The position numbers and the translations under genes are program-made. 64,000 bases of DNA from Bacillus sp. ZZV12-4809 (GTDB lineage: Bacteria; Bacillota; Bacilli; Bacillales; Cytobacillaceae): NCBI RefSeq assembly GCF_009849585.1, contig NZ_VCRN01000013.1, positions 62,001-126,000 on the forward strand, in the 5' to 3' direction. The notes beneath the pieces were generated by a model. It was given only the letters and a program-made list of their open reading frames with translations, did not search any database and was not told the DNA's origin. Shown one piece after another: positions 1 through 8,839 of this stretch (position 1 is the first letter of the stretch; the number at the start of each line of letters is the position of its first letter).

Positions 1-19
1 AAGGTTATACAACTTGAGA

Positions 20-125
20 AGAACGAAAAGGTTCGTCTTCAATCAAATAAGCGCGCTGACTAGAAAAACTAGAGGCGGTCTTTTCAACTGAAGGATTTTC
101 TTCAGTCGGGAAGACGGCCTTTTTT
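20..125 (+). promoter_or_regulatory. transcription attenuator in the cysH leader (truncated upstream)
   Basis: A small hairpin at about 19-40 (GAAGA-CGAA arms with one bulged base) is followed by a strong intrinsic terminator at 74-125. Its arms are GGCGGTCTTTTC..CTGAAG and CTTCAG..AAGACGGCC, and six T follow. It ends 43 bases before cysH, so it must be read through for the operon to be expressed. B. subtilis controls the equivalent operon with a SAM (S-box) riboswitch. The conserved S-box core is not in the window, which starts too late, so the riboswitch class is an inference. Confidence 0.6.
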
Positions 126-168
126 GATTGAATAAGAACACACAGGAACATGAAAGGAGTACTGCAAG

Positions 169-885
169 ATGAGCACTGCAGTAACATATGAAAATTGGAA
201 TCAATTATCTGATGCATTCCCAATTGACAATAAATTAAAAGGCGCATCCACTGTATTGAAATGGGCTTATGAACATTATCCTGAAGATAAAATTGTTTAT
301 GCGTCGAGCTTTGGGGCAGAAGCCATTGTCTTAATTGACCTTATTCAGCAAATTAAGCCTGATGCCCATATTGTCTTTTTAGACACAGGGCTTCATTTTC
401 CGGAAACCTATGAAGTGATTGATAAAATAGAAGCCCGTTTTCCGACTCTAAGGATTGAACGGAAGGAACCGAAGCTGACACTCGATCAGCAGGCTGCAGA
501 GTTCGGTACTGCCCTTTGGAAAAGGGAGCCGAATTCATGCTGCCAGATCCGCAAAGTGATTCCTTTAAGAGAAGCGCTGACACCAAAGCAGGCTTGGATT
601 TCCGGCCTTCGCCGCGAGCAGTCACCGACAAGAGCGAACACGCAGTTCCTGAACAGGGATGAAAAATTCAAAAATATTAAAATCTGCCCGCTGATTCACT
701 GGACATGGGATGAAGTTTGGGCCTATATCAAGGAAAAAGACCTGCCGTACAACTCTTTGCATGACCATGGCTATCCAAGCATCGGCTGCTTTCCTTGTAC
801 ACAGGCAGTCGGTGAAAATGGCGATTCCCGTGCGGGCCGGTGGTCAGGCACAGGCAAAACTGAATGCGGCCTCCATACGAGCTAA
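169..885 (+). CDS. cysH: phosphoadenylyl-/adenylyl-sulfate reductase (thioredoxin-dependent)
   Basis: Reduces activated sulfate (PAPS or APS) to sulfite in cytoplasmic sulfate assimilation. The 238-aa protein has the nucleotide-binding SSFGAE loop near residue 46 and a C-terminal ECGLH motif carrying the catalytic Cys233. Cys pairs at 124/125 and 207/210 (CC and CFPC) are the ligands for a [4Fe-4S] cluster. That pattern is typical of APS-type reductases and of B. subtilis CysH, which uses both substrates. The ATG has an AAAGGAG ribosome site 11 bases upstream. First gene of an operon with cysP, sat and cysC, expressed only if the leader terminator is passed. Confidence 0.95.
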   Translation: MSTAVTYENWNQLSDAFPIDNKLKGASTVLKWAYEHYPEDKIVYASSFGAEAIVLIDLIQQIKPDAHIVFLDTGLHFPETYEVIDKIEARFPTLRIERKEPKLTLDQQAAEFGTALWKREPNSCCQIRKVIPLREALTPKQAWISGLRREQSPTRANTQFLNRDEKFKNIKICPLIHWTWDEVWAYIKEKDLPYNSLHDHGYPSIGCFPCTQAVGENGDSRAGRWSGTGKTECGLHTS

Positions 886-900
886 AAGGGGGATGATACC

Positions 901-1965
901 ATGCTTACGATTATAGCGGTCACAGTCGGTTTATTTTTCGCCATGAATATCGGGGCAAGCGGAGCAGCAGCATCCATGGGAATTGCGTATGGCTCAGGTG
1001 TCCTGAAAAACCGCATGATAGCTCTCATGCTTTGCGGGATGGCCGTTTTCTTCGGGGCATGGCTTGGCGGAGGAGAAGTGGTAAAAACAATGGGCAGCGG
1101 TATTGTCCCTAAAGAGACTTTCACAGTTGCCATCGCGCTGATTGTGATTGCATCTGCGGCCCTTTCACTGTTTCTGGCAAATGTATTCGGCATCCCGCTG
1201 TCCACCAGTGAGGTGACGGTCGGCTCTGTTGTTGGTGCCGGCATCGTCTACCAATCCGTATTTGCCGGAAAGCTTGTCTGGATCGTCATGTTCTGGCTGA
1301 TAACACCGTTTGCCGCTTTTTTAATTGCCATAGCGGCGGCCGCATTATTAAAGAGAAATTTTGTACAGAAACTGATTAAAAAGCCCAAGGCTGCTCCAAT
1401 TTTAGCCTTACTAGTCGTTTTTATGGGCGTGTTTGAAGCTTTCTCTGCGGGCATGAACAATGTCGCAAATGCAGTTGGGCCACTTGTTGGTGCCGGCATT
1501 ATGAGCACAGGCAGCGGGATTTTCTGGGGCGGCTTGTTTGTCGCTTTAGGAGCAGTTCTCTTGGGAAAAAAAGTCCTCGAGACAAATGGCAAAAAGATTA
1601 CCAAAATCCGTCTTGAAGAAGGCTGCGTCATCTCAGGGACTGGAGCAGGTATTGTTACAATCGCTTCCGTCTTTGGAATCCCTGTCCCTTTAACGCAAAT
1701 TACCACATCGTCCATTATCGGCATCGGATTTGTAAAGCAGGGACGTTCAGTCTTCAAGAAGGATATTGTCGTACAGCTATTGGTCGTATGGGTAGTTTCA
1801 CCAGTTTTATCGATGGTCCTATCCTATACGCTCATCCAGCTGCTCATTGAACATAATGTATATCCGGTGATTGCAATGGCCGGTGTCCTTATCTCCGTTT
1901 TTGGAGTGAAATTCTTAATGAATCAGGCACCAGCCAATGTGAGCCCAATAACTGAAAAAAAGTAA
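901..1965 (+). CDS. cysP: sulfate permease, PiT (inorganic phosphate transporter) family
   Basis: Membrane carrier for sulfate uptake that supplies the assimilation pathway. The 354-aa protein is hydrophobic throughout, with about ten membrane segments. It has the duplicated PiT signature: MNIGASGAA near residues 15-23 and AGMNNVANAVGP near residues 183-194. It starts 15 bases after cysH and is followed 26 bases later by sat, the same order as B. subtilis cysH-cysP-sat-cysC. Context, rather than the fold, makes it a sulfate rather than phosphate carrier. Confidence 0.92.
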   Translation: MLTIIAVTVGLFFAMNIGASGAAASMGIAYGSGVLKNRMIALMLCGMAVFFGAWLGGGEVVKTMGSGIVPKETFTVAIALIVIASAALSLFLANVFGIPLSTSEVTVGSVVGAGIVYQSVFAGKLVWIVMFWLITPFAAFLIAIAAAALLKRNFVQKLIKKPKAAPILALLVVFMGVFEAFSAGMNNVANAVGPLVGAGIMSTGSGIFWGGLFVALGAVLLGKKVLETNGKKITKIRLEEGCVISGTGAGIVTIASVFGIPVPLTQITTSSIIGIGFVKQGRSVFKKDIVVQLLVVWVVSPVLSMVLSYTLIQLLIEHNVYPVIAMAGVLISVFGVKFLMNQAPANVSPITEKK

Positions 1966-1991
1966 AAATGAAAAAGAAAGGTTGATGTAAA

Positions 1992-3137
1992 ATGGCTCTG
2001 CCGAAACCTCATGGAGGAAAATTAATTCAAAACTATAATCCCAATTATGACCTGACAGGAATTGAAAAAGAAATTTTAATAGACGCCATCGCATTGAGTG
2101 ATCTGGAACTTATCGGTGTTGGCTTATTCAGCCCTCTTACAGGTTTCATCGGAAAAGCAGACTATGAATCTGTTGTTGAAAAAATGAGACTCGCAGACGG
2201 AACGGTTTGGTCCATTCCGGTTACACTTCCGGTATCAGCGGAAAAAGCAAAAGAGCTTGCAGCCGGTGAAAAATTTAAGCTGGTTCACGAAGGCGAAGTA
2301 TATGGAGTCATCGCTGTATCAGAATGGTATGAGCCGGACCTTAGCAAAGAAGCGCGTGAAGTTTATAAAACGGAGGAGCTGGCGCACCCAGGCGTAAAAA
2401 GACTTTTTGAACGCGGTCCGGTTTATGTTGCCGGCGAGGTTACACTGATTAAAAAACCTGGTAAAGGTGTTGCAGAAGATGTTTGGTTTGAGCCAAAAGA
2501 TACACGGGCACTGTTTGAAGAAAAAGGCTGGAAAACAGTTGTTGGCTTCCAGACAAGGAATCCTGTGCACCGGGCACACGAGTACATCCAGAAAGCAGCT
2601 TTGGAAACGGTGGATGGATTGTTCTTGAACCCGCTTGTGGGTGAAACAAAGTCAGATGATATCCCTGCAGACGTCCGACTTAGAAGCTACCGGGTTCTGC
2701 TTGAAAATTACTACCCAAAAGAGCGCACACAGCTTGCTGTTTATCCAGCAGCCATGAGATATGCGGGACCGCGTGAGGCGATCTTCCATGCCATAGCAAG
2801 GAAAAACTTCGGCTGCACACACTTCATCGTTGGAAGAGATCATGCCGGTGTCGGCAATTATTATGGCACATACGATGCACAGCATATTTTCAGCAACTTT
2901 ACAGAAGAAGAGCTTGGCATCAAGCCGCTGTTCTTTGAGCACAGCTTTTACTGCAATAAGTGCGAAGGCATGGCATCTGATAAAACCTGCCCGCACAGCA
3001 AGGAAGACCGCGTCATTCTATCCGGCACCAAAGTAAGAGAAATGCTCCGCAACGGGGAGCTGCCGCCTTCCACCTTCAGCCGCAAAGAGGTAGTCGAAGT
3101 GTTAATTGAAGGCATGAGAGAAAAAGAAACGGTATAA
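1992..3137 (+). CDS. sat: sulfate adenylyltransferase (ATP sulfurylase), assimilatory copy
   Basis: Makes APS from ATP and sulfate, the first activation step. The 381-aa protein has the nucleotide-binding motif [11 protein letters not shown] at residues 187-197 and GRDHAGVG at 281-288, both hallmark ATP-sulfurylase motifs. Near the C-terminus a Cys-rich stretch ([14 protein letters not shown]) resembles the zinc-binding loop of bacterial forms. The AAAGAAAGGTTG ribosome site precedes ATG 1992. A second, divergent sat lies at 29127-30266, so this genome carries two sulfate-activation sets. Confidence 0.96.
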   Translation: MALPKPHGGKLIQNYNPNYDLTGIEKEILIDAIALSDLELIGVGLFSPLTGFIGKADYESVVEKMRLADGTVWSIPVTLPVSAEKAKELAAGEKFKLVHEGEVYGVIAVSEWYEPDLSKEAREVYKTEELAHPGVKRLFERGPVYVAGEVTLIKKPGKGVAEDVWFEPKDTRALFEEKGWKTVVGFQTRNPVHRAHEYIQKAALETVDGLFLNPLVGETKSDDIPADVRLRSYRVLLENYYPKERTQLAVYPAAMRYAGPREAIFHAIARKNFGCTHFIVGRDHAGVGNYYGTYDAQHIFSNFTEEELGIKPLFFEHSFYCNKCEGMASDKTCPHSKEDRVILSGTKVREMLRNGELPPSTFSRKEVVEVLIEGMREKETV

Positions 3138-3149
3138 GGGGCGGTTAAA

Positions 3150-3749
3150 ATGACTAAAGCGACAAACATCACCTGGCATGAAGCTGCAATTACAAAAGAA
3201 GACAGACGGGCACAGAACGGCCATGGAAGTGTGGTCCTCTGGTTTACCGGGCTTTCAGGCTCAGGTAAATCAACGATTGCGAATGCTGTATCCCACGAAC
3301 TGTTTCGCCAGGGCATCAATGAATATGTTCTGGATGGGGACAATGTCAGACACGACTTAAATAAAGATCTAGGTTTTTCAGAAGCCGACAGAAATGAAAA
3401 TATCAGACGCATTGGGGAAGTGGCAAAGCTGTTTGTGGACAGCGGCAAGATTGTTACAACTGCTTTTATCTCTCCATTCCGGTCAGACAGGGAAACAGTC
3501 AGGGCGCTGTTTGAAGAGGGAGAATTTATTGAAGTTTTCATCGACTGTCCGCTCGAAGAATGCGAACGGCGGGATCCAAAGCAGTTATATGCCAAGGCCA
3601 GGCGCGGAGAAATTAAGGACTTTACAGGAATTGATTCCCCATATGAAGCACCGGAACAGCCTGAAATTACGGTACGATCTGATCAGTACACAGTAGAAGA
3701 AGCAGTCGGGCAAATATTAACACATTTGCGTGAAAAGAATATCTTATAA
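3150..3749 (+). CDS. cysC: adenylylsulfate (APS) kinase, assimilatory copy
   Basis: Phosphorylates APS to PAPS. The 199-aa protein has a P-loop GLSGSGKST at residues 34-42 and the family motifs DGDNVRHDL and FISPFR. It starts 12 bases after sat and is the last gene of the operon, because two hairpins and a terminator follow. A paralogue of similar length (207 aa) sits at 30263-30886 with the second sat. Confidence 0.95.
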   Translation: MTKATNITWHEAAITKEDRRAQNGHGSVVLWFTGLSGSGKSTIANAVSHELFRQGINEYVLDGDNVRHDLNKDLGFSEADRNENIRRIGEVAKLFVDSGKIVTTAFISPFRSDRETVRALFEEGEFIEVFIDCPLEECERRDPKQLYAKARRGEIKDFTGIDSPYEAPEQPEITVRSDQYTVEEAVGQILTHLREKNIL

Positions 3750-3760
3750 AGTGAAACTTC

Positions 3761-3881
3761 AATCAGTGGGTGTTTTTCCCGCTGATTGGTAGATGAACCA
3801 ATCTGGCCTTTACGGGCAGTTAGACCCCACTTATTCTTAATTGATTCCTCTGAGTCTTGAAGTGGGGATCTTACTGCCCGT
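3761..3881. repeat. compound stem-loop element after cysC
   Basis: Three nested or adjacent inverted repeats occupy this stretch: AATCAGTGGG/CCCGCTGATT (3761-3787), ATTGGT/ACCAAT (3785-3802) and a long stem with arms ACGGGCAGT (3812-3820) and ACTGCCCGT (3873-3881). Inside the long stem a second stem, CCCCACTT (3825-3832)/AAGTGGGG (3860-3867), closes a 27-base loop. No T-run follows any of them, so it is not an ordinary terminator. The form suggests a dispersed hairpin repeat or a structured RNA; only one copy is present here. Confidence 0.55.
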
Positions 3882-3898
3882 TAAACTGCGATAAAAAC

Positions 3899-3928
3899 GG
3901 GAGTCTCTTTCTATAGGAGACTCCTTTT
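3899..3928 (+). terminator. intrinsic terminator of the cysH operon
   Basis: GGAGTCTC and GAGACTCC form an 8-bp stem with an 8-base loop, followed by TTTT. It separates the cysH operon from sumT. Confidence 0.8.
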
Positions 3929-4049
3929 CTGAAAAAAATAATTCCTACTATTTCACCCCGAAAAATGGTATTATAGAAAACAATTAGATTATTTGCTTAG
4001 GAAAAGCATTAATGTGCATATATTATAAGACATTACAGAAAGGGCGGGC

Positions 4050-4832
4050 ATGAGAATGACGGGAAAAGTTTATTTGGTAGGTGCCGGACCGGGAGACCCG
4101 GACCTGATGACTGTTAAGGGAATGCGATGCCTGCAGGAGGCGGATGTTGTTCTGTATGATCGCCTTGTAAACCGTGAACTATTAAACTATGCGAAAAAAG
4201 AAGCCCAGCTTGTGTATTGCGGCAAGCTCCCCAATCACCACGTTATGAAGCAGGAAACGATTAATCATCTTCTTGTAAAATATGCAAAAAAAGGGCTGCT
4301 GGTTTGCCGGCTAAAAGGCGGAGATCCGTTTGTCTTCGGCAGGGGCGGGGAAGAGGCAGAAGAATGTGCCAATCATGATGTGCCATTTGAAATTGTGCCT
4401 GGAGTCACTGCAGGAATTGCGGCTTCTGCGTACGCGGGAATACCGGTCACACACCGAACATTGAGTAAAAGTTTCGCCTTTGTCACAGGTCATCAGGCCG
4501 GAAACGAAGAGGCCGAGCACCAGTGGGCGCATTTGGCTCATGCTGTAGATACGATTTGCGTATATATGGGTGTATCTCATTTGCCTAATATTATAAATAA
4601 CCTCATTCAAAACGGGAAATCACCTCAAACACCGATTGCCCTCGTGCACTGGGGAACACTTTCAGATCAGCGGACCGTTACAGGCACGCTTGCTACGATT
4701 GAAAACAAAGTGAAAGAATCAAACATCACGAATCCAAGCATGATCGTTATTGGAGATGTTGTCGCCATGCACCATAAGATTAATTGGTTCGAAGAGGAAA
4801 TTGTCCCGCATCTGCCTGCTGTCCAAGGGTAG
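4050..4832 (+). CDS. sumT: uroporphyrinogen-III C-methyltransferase
   Basis: Uses SAM to methylate uroporphyrinogen III to precorrin-2, the first step to siroheme, the cofactor of sulfite and nitrite reductases. The 260-aa protein has the N-terminal VYLVGAGPGDPDLMT motif (residues 6-20) and KGGDPFVFGRGGEE from residue 89, both diagnostic of the SUMT family. Start at 4050 uses an AAAGGGCGG site; ATG 4056 two codons later is also possible. It is followed by sirB and sirC, as in the B. subtilis ylnDEF set, but the upstream terminator makes it a separate transcription unit. Confidence 0.94.
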   Translation: MRMTGKVYLVGAGPGDPDLMTVKGMRCLQEADVVLYDRLVNRELLNYAKKEAQLVYCGKLPNHHVMKQETINHLLVKYAKKGLLVCRLKGGDPFVFGRGGEEAEECANHDVPFEIVPGVTAGIAASAYAGIPVTHRTLSKSFAFVTGHQAGNEEAEHQWAHLAHAVDTICVYMGVSHLPNIINNLIQNGKSPQTPIALVHWGTLSDQRTVTGTLATIENKVKESNITNPSMIVIGDVVAMHHKINWFEEEIVPHLPAVQG

Positions 4833-4863
4833 GCTTCGGTTTGATAGAAAAGGAGGGGGCCAT

Positions 4864-5616
4864 ATGAAAGCGGTCCTATACATCGGTCATGGCACACGCT
4901 CAAAAAAAGGGGCTGCTGAAGCAAACCTTTTTATCGAGATTGTCATGAAAAAAGTCAACTCACCTATACAAAAGCTCTGCTTCCTTGAATTAACAGAACC
5001 GGACATAAAGGCAGGCTTTGAATATTGTGTCCGGGAAGGAGCCTCTGAAATTACCGTTGTGCCATTATTTTTACTTGCCGCCGGGCATATCAAGGAGGAT
5101 ATTCCTGAAGCACTTGGCCCGTTAATAAAAAACAATCCTGGCATCACTGTAAAAATGGCAGATCCGTTTGGAGTACAGGAAAGTATTCTTGATGCCATTT
5201 CAGAGCTGGTTACAGCAGAAGCGCAGCCAATCAGCGTGGATGATTCTATTTTAATCGTGGGAAGAGGCAGCAGCGACTCTTCCATCCTCCAAGCCTTTAA
5301 ATCTATTAAAAACGGAATCAGCCAGCGCCTTGGCGTGAAAAATGTGCAGGTCTGCTATTTGGCTGCAGCTGCTCCGTCCTTTCAGAATGGTCTTGATTCC
5401 ATATGCCAGCAGGCAAGCGGCAAAGTCATTGTTATTCCTTATTTATTATTCTCAGGGCTTCTGCTAAGTGAGGTAATTAGAGAGGTAAATAAGAAAGGTA
5501 AGGCCGGCTGCTCCATGATTCTGACTGATACACTGGGAAAACATGAGGTGATCCATAATCTGGTCGCTGAAAAAGCAAATGGAGAGGTGAATGTAAATGC
5601 AGCCGTTATTCATTGA
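4864..5616 (+). CDS. sirB: sirohydrochlorin ferrochelatase (CbiX/SirB family)
   Basis: Inserts Fe2+ into sirohydrochlorin to give siroheme. The 250-aa protein has two CbiX halves. The likely metal-binding histidines are His9 in YIGHGTRS and His75 in LAAGHIKED. ATG 4864 was chosen because AAGGAGGGGG lies just upstream; an open frame continues further upstream without a ribosome site. The 3' end overlaps sirC by 20 bases, which suggests translational coupling. Confidence 0.9.
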   Translation: MKAVLYIGHGTRSKKGAAEANLFIEIVMKKVNSPIQKLCFLELTEPDIKAGFEYCVREGASEITVVPLFLLAAGHIKEDIPEALGPLIKNNPGITVKMADPFGVQESILDAISELVTAEAQPISVDDSILIVGRGSSDSSILQAFKSIKNGISQRLGVKNVQVCYLAAAAPSFQNGLDSICQQASGKVIVIPYLLFSGLLLSEVIREVNKKGKAGCSMILTDTLGKHEVIHNLVAEKANGEVNVNAAVIH

Positions 5617-6205
5617 TTTAACAGGCAAAAAAGTCGTCATTGCCGGCGGCGGCAGAATTGCGTTTCGAAAAGCGAGAACACTTGAAGGTGAACGAGCCCA
5701 TATCACATTTGTTTCTCTTGATTTTTCAGATGACCTCATTCATTTCGCTCAAGAAAAAGGATATGACCTCATTCAGCGAGAAGCGCAGCCTGCTGATTTT
5801 AAGGATGCTTTTTTATCCATACTGGCCACCAATGACCGTGAAGCAAACCATGCATTGGCTCAATCGCTGGATTCAGGGCAGCTTGTCTGTGTTGTCGATG
5901 AAGCTGATGAAGGAAATGTGGTTTTTCCGGCAGCTGTAAGGCGCGGTCCGCTGCAGATTGCCATCACCTCCAATGGCGCGAGCCCGAAGCTGACCCGGAT
6001 GCTAAAAAAACAGCTTGACGAACAATTTGATGAAAGCTGGACCGCATATTCAGAATTTCTGGGAAAATGCCGCGATCAAATAAAAAAGCTTTCTATCCCT
6101 CCTTCAGAAAAAAACGGGCTGCTTGCAGAACTTCTGGATGACCGCTTCCGCCTTTCAAAGGATGAGAGAGCGCGCAAATGGTCATATCTGCAATCCTTAT
6201 CATAA
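5597..6205 (+). CDS. sirC: precorrin-2 dehydrogenase (siroheme synthase N-terminal domain)
   Basis: Oxidises precorrin-2 to sirohydrochlorin with NAD+. The 202-aa protein has a Rossmann fold start (KVVIAGGGRIAFRKA, residues 11-25) and the siroheme-synthase motif ITSNGASPKLTRMLK. It lacks the C-terminal SUMT domain found in CysG, consistent with SumT being encoded separately. It overlaps the end of sirB and uses a GGAGAGGTG site inside that gene. It completes the siroheme pathway beside the sulfate operon. Confidence 0.92.
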   Translation: MQPLFIDLTGKKVVIAGGGRIAFRKARTLEGERAHITFVSLDFSDDLIHFAQEKGYDLIQREAQPADFKDAFLSILATNDREANHALAQSLDSGQLVCVVDEADEGNVVFPAAVRRGPLQIAITSNGASPKLTRMLKKQLDEQFDESWTAYSEFLGKCRDQIKKLSIPPSEKNGLLAELLDDRFRLSKDERARKWSYLQSLS

Positions 6206-6240
6206 ACAACCGTGTAATTCACACACGGTTGTTTTATTTA
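6206..6240 (+). terminator. terminator after sirC
   Basis: ACAACCGTGT and ACACGGTTGT form a perfect 10-bp stem with a 7-base loop, followed by TTTATTTA, directly after the sirC stop. Confidence 0.85.
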
Positions 6241-6244
6241 GTTT

Positions 6245-6262
6245 ATTGTGCAAATTCACTAT
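6245..6262. promoter_or_regulatory. candidate CdaR operator upstream of cdaR
   Basis: ATTGTGCA-AA-TTCACTAT is a degenerate form of the palindrome found before the GntP-type permease at 7401-7422: same left half, same 2-bp centre, 6 of 8 bases matching in the right half. It lies 38 bases upstream of the cdaR start and suggests autoregulation. Confidence 0.45.
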
Positions 6263-6299
6263 GGTACATTGTAAGTAATGAATCAGGAAGGCGGCGTGA

Positions 6300-7400
6300 A
6301 TGGTGCATTTTTTATCCTATGAACTCGCTCAGGAAATAGTGGAGCGCACGATGAAAATTCTTAATAAAAACATTAATGTTATGAATGAAGAAGGCATTAT
6401 TATCGGATCTGGTGAAAAGGAAAGGATCAATCAGGTTCATGACGGCGCTCTGCTGGTCCTGAAGAAAGGCGAAAGCGTGGAAATTGATGAAAAAAATGCT
6501 TCCGGACTAAAAGGAGCTAAACCCGGGATCAATCTGCCCATCCAGTTTAACAATCAAATTATCGGTGTAGTCGGCATCACGGGGGAACCGGAGCAAATCC
6601 GGAATTATGCGGAACTGGTTAAAATGGCAGCTGAACTCGTTTTGGAACAGTCCTTTTTAATGGAAAGAGTACAGTGGAAGCAGCGTCTTCAGGGCGAAAT
6701 TGTAAACCTGCTTATTTCTGAAGAGTCCATAAATGAATCCTGGTTAGAGGAAAGGGCCGGATTTTTGGGATATGAACTTAAAATCCCGCGTACAGCCATT
6801 GTGCTGAAGCTGCCGGAAGAACTGGGGAACGACTATCAAAAGCTAATCAATACGATCCATTTTGAGTTGGGAAACCAGGATTTAACAGGGGTAACGTTCA
6901 ACAATGAAATCGTAATTTTAAAAGCAGGGGGGCGCTCTGAACTGATCTCCTCTATAAAGAGGATTGTCAGCCTATCAAAAAGGAAAGCGGTTATTGGAAT
7001 TGGGAGCACTTCTGAAAAATCAAACGGATTGAAAACATCTTTTCGGCACGCACGGCAGCTTACCCTAATTGGACCGGATATTCAGCCTGGCGCAGACTAT
7101 TACAGTTATGATCAGTACTGGCTCGAAGCTGAAATATCCATGCTATCTTTAAAGGAAACGGACACCCTGTCCTTCTATGACCGGCTCAGGAAACAGGACA
7201 AAAAGGGTGAAATGGCTCAAACACTGGATGTCTTCATGAAAGAAGGCGGGGATCTTGGCAAAACCGCAGACCGATTATACATCCACCGCAACACCTTAAG
7301 ATACCGCCTGGATAAGATAACTGAATTAACTGGAAAGGATCCGCGGAATGTAAAGATGATGTTTGAATTATATGTTGCCAAAATAATTAAAAGACATTAA
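6300..7400 (+). CDS. cdaR: sugar-diacid-type transcriptional regulator (CdaR / PucR-HTH family)
   Basis: Likely activator of the adjacent permease and glycerate kinase genes. The 366-aa protein has an N-terminal sugar-diacid-recognition domain (about 1-135), a central GGDEF-like region and a C-terminal PucR-type helix-turn-helix (LGKTADRLYIHRNTLRYRLD, residues about 318-337). CdaR of E. coli responds to glucarate/galactarate/glycerate. The B. subtilis relatives are linked to glycolate or glycerate use. GGAAGGCGG precedes ATG 6300. The effector is inferred from the neighbours, not from the sequence. Confidence 0.87.
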   Translation: MVHFLSYELAQEIVERTMKILNKNINVMNEEGIIIGSGEKERINQVHDGALLVLKKGESVEIDEKNASGLKGAKPGINLPIQFNNQIIGVVGITGEPEQIRNYAELVKMAAELVLEQSFLMERVQWKQRLQGEIVNLLISEESINESWLEERAGFLGYELKIPRTAIVLKLPEELGNDYQKLINTIHFELGNQDLTGVTFNNEIVILKAGGRSELISSIKRIVSLSKRKAVIGIGSTSEKSNGLKTSFRHARQLTLIGPDIQPGADYYSYDQYWLEAEISMLSLKETDTLSFYDRLRKQDKKGEMAQTLDVFMKEGGDLGKTADRLYIHRNTLRYRLDKITELTGKDPRNVKMMFELYVAKIIKRH

Positions 7401-7422
7401 TGATTGTGCAGTTGCACAATCA
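7401..7422. promoter_or_regulatory. perfect palindrome, candidate operator of the permease gene
   Basis: Ten-base arms TGATTGTGCA and TGCACAATCA flank a GT centre. It begins directly after the cdaR stop, about 100 bases before the permease start. It is followed by an AT-rich tract without a clean T-run, so an operator fits better than a terminator, although it could do both. A degenerate copy precedes cdaR itself. Confidence 0.55.
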
Positions 7423-7474
7423 TTATAATATTTTAACCGTTTATTTTCATCAACTTTCCCAATGATTCAGACCG

Positions 7475-7488
7475 CGCAAACGCTTACA
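7475..7488 (-). promoter_or_regulatory. cre-like site (CcpA) before the permease gene
   Basis: Read on the minus strand the sequence is TGTAAGCGTTTGCG, matching 13 of 14 positions of the cre consensus TGNAARCGNWWNCA. It lies 37 bases before the permease start, where CcpA binding would repress transcription when preferred sugars are present. Confidence 0.55.
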
Positions 7489-7524
7489 ATAGATACATAA
7501 GCAAACATCACGGGAGGACTCATA

Positions 7525-8793
7525 ATGGATGTAACTGTAAGCGCTTTAGGAGCTGTAACAGCCTTAGTCATTGCCATACTATTAATCTTGAAAAAAGTTC
7601 CGCCCGCGTACGGAATGGTCGCAGGTGCTTTAATAGGCGGCTTAGTCGGCGGAGCAGATATCACGAACACGGTGAATTTAATGATGGAAGGAGCCAAGGA
7701 TATCATACCGGCGGTGCTCAGAATCCTTGCTGCCGGCATATTAGCCGGTGTCCTGATTGAATCTGGCGCCGCTTCCTCCATTGCCGAAACCATTGTAAAA
7801 AAATTCGGAGAGACCCGGGCGCTTCTAGCCTTAGCGGTGGCAACAATGATCCTGACAACTGTCGGTGTATTTGTTGATGTAGCCGTCATCACTGTATCAC
7901 CGATTGCCCTGGCGATTGCCAAAAGAGCGAAACTGTCCAAAACAGCCATTTTGCTGGCGATGATTGGCGGAGGGAAAGCAGGAAACATCATGTCCCCTAA
8001 TCCAAATGCCATTGCTGCTTCAGATGCTTTTGGTGTTCCCCTTACATCGGTCATGGCCGCTGGAATCATCCCGGCTATCTTTGGACTGGCAGTCACCTAT
8101 ATCATTGCTAAAAAATTGGTCAATAAAGGTTCTGCAATTTCTGATGGGGAAGTAGAAGTGGACAGCCAGACAAAGCTGCCATTATTTATCACTTCCATGG
8201 TCGCGCCACTTGTAACAATCATTTTATTGGCCCTGCGTCCTTTATTGGATATCAGCATTGATCCGATGATCGCACTGCCGGCCGGAGGAATCATCGGGGC
8301 TATTGCGATGAAAAAGACGAGGAAAATCAATGAATATGCTATTTCCGGCTTAAATAAAATGTCAGGCGTCGCCATTATGCTTCTTGGGACAGGGACATTG
8401 GCTGGAATCATCGCAAACTCAAGCTTAAAAGATGTAATCATTAATGCGTTAACATCTTCAGGTCTGCCAGCATATCTGCTGGCGCCGGTTTCAGGTATTT
8501 TCATGTCTGCTGCAACAGCATCCACAACAGCCGGGACCGCCGTCGCAAGCGGTGTCTTCGGCAGCACGATCTTAGGATTGGGCATTTCAGCATTGGCAGG
8601 TGCCGCCATGATTCACGCAGGGGCAACCGTACTCGACCATCTGCCGCACGGAAGCTTTTTCCATGCGACCGCAGGAAGTGTGAATATGGACATGAAAGAA
8701 CGCTTAAAGCTAATGCCATATGAGTCGCTAATTGGTCTCATACTTGCCGTCATTTCAACTTTGATATTTGGGGTTTTTCAGATCTTTGGGTAA
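7525..8793 (+). CDS. GntP-family permease, probable glycerate/gluconate-type transporter
   Basis: A 422-aa integral membrane protein with about 11-12 hydrophobic segments and the Gly/Ala-rich texture of the GntP / ion-transporter superfamily (GGKAGNIMSPNPNA near residue 150). Family members import gluconate, glycerate or related sugar acids with protons. The next gene is a glycerate kinase and the preceding one a CdaR regulator, so glycerate is the best guess for substrate. GGGAGGA precedes ATG 7525. A palindrome and a cre-like site lie in its promoter region. Confidence 0.85.
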   Translation: MDVTVSALGAVTALVIAILLILKKVPPAYGMVAGALIGGLVGGADITNTVNLMMEGAKDIIPAVLRILAAGILAGVLIESGAASSIAETIVKKFGETRALLALAVATMILTTVGVFVDVAVITVSPIALAIAKRAKLSKTAILLAMIGGGKAGNIMSPNPNAIAASDAFGVPLTSVMAAGIIPAIFGLAVTYIIAKKLVNKGSAISDGEVEVDSQTKLPLFITSMVAPLVTIILLALRPLLDISIDPMIALPAGGIIGAIAMKKTRKINEYAISGLNKMSGVAIMLLGTGTLAGIIANSSLKDVIINALTSSGLPAYLLAPVSGIFMSAATASTTAGTAVASGVFGSTILGLGISALAGAAMIHAGATVLDHLPHGSFFHATAGSVNMDMKERLKLMPYESLIGLILAVISTLIFGVFQIFG

Positions 8794-8797
8794 TGCA

Positions 8798-8839
8798 CGA
8801 GTGATGTCCGGTAAATGTGGATTTACTGGACATCGCCCG
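8798..8839 (+). terminator. long inverted repeat after the permease gene
   Basis: GATGTCCGGTAAAT and ATTTACTGGACATC pair over 14 positions with one mismatch around a GTGG loop; the stem extends outward with weaker pairs. There is no T-run, so termination is uncertain. Confidence 0.45.

Noticed and set aside
353-631. Open frame on the minus strand within cysH
   Set aside because: A shadow of the strongly supported cysH gene; no ribosome site or recognisable product.
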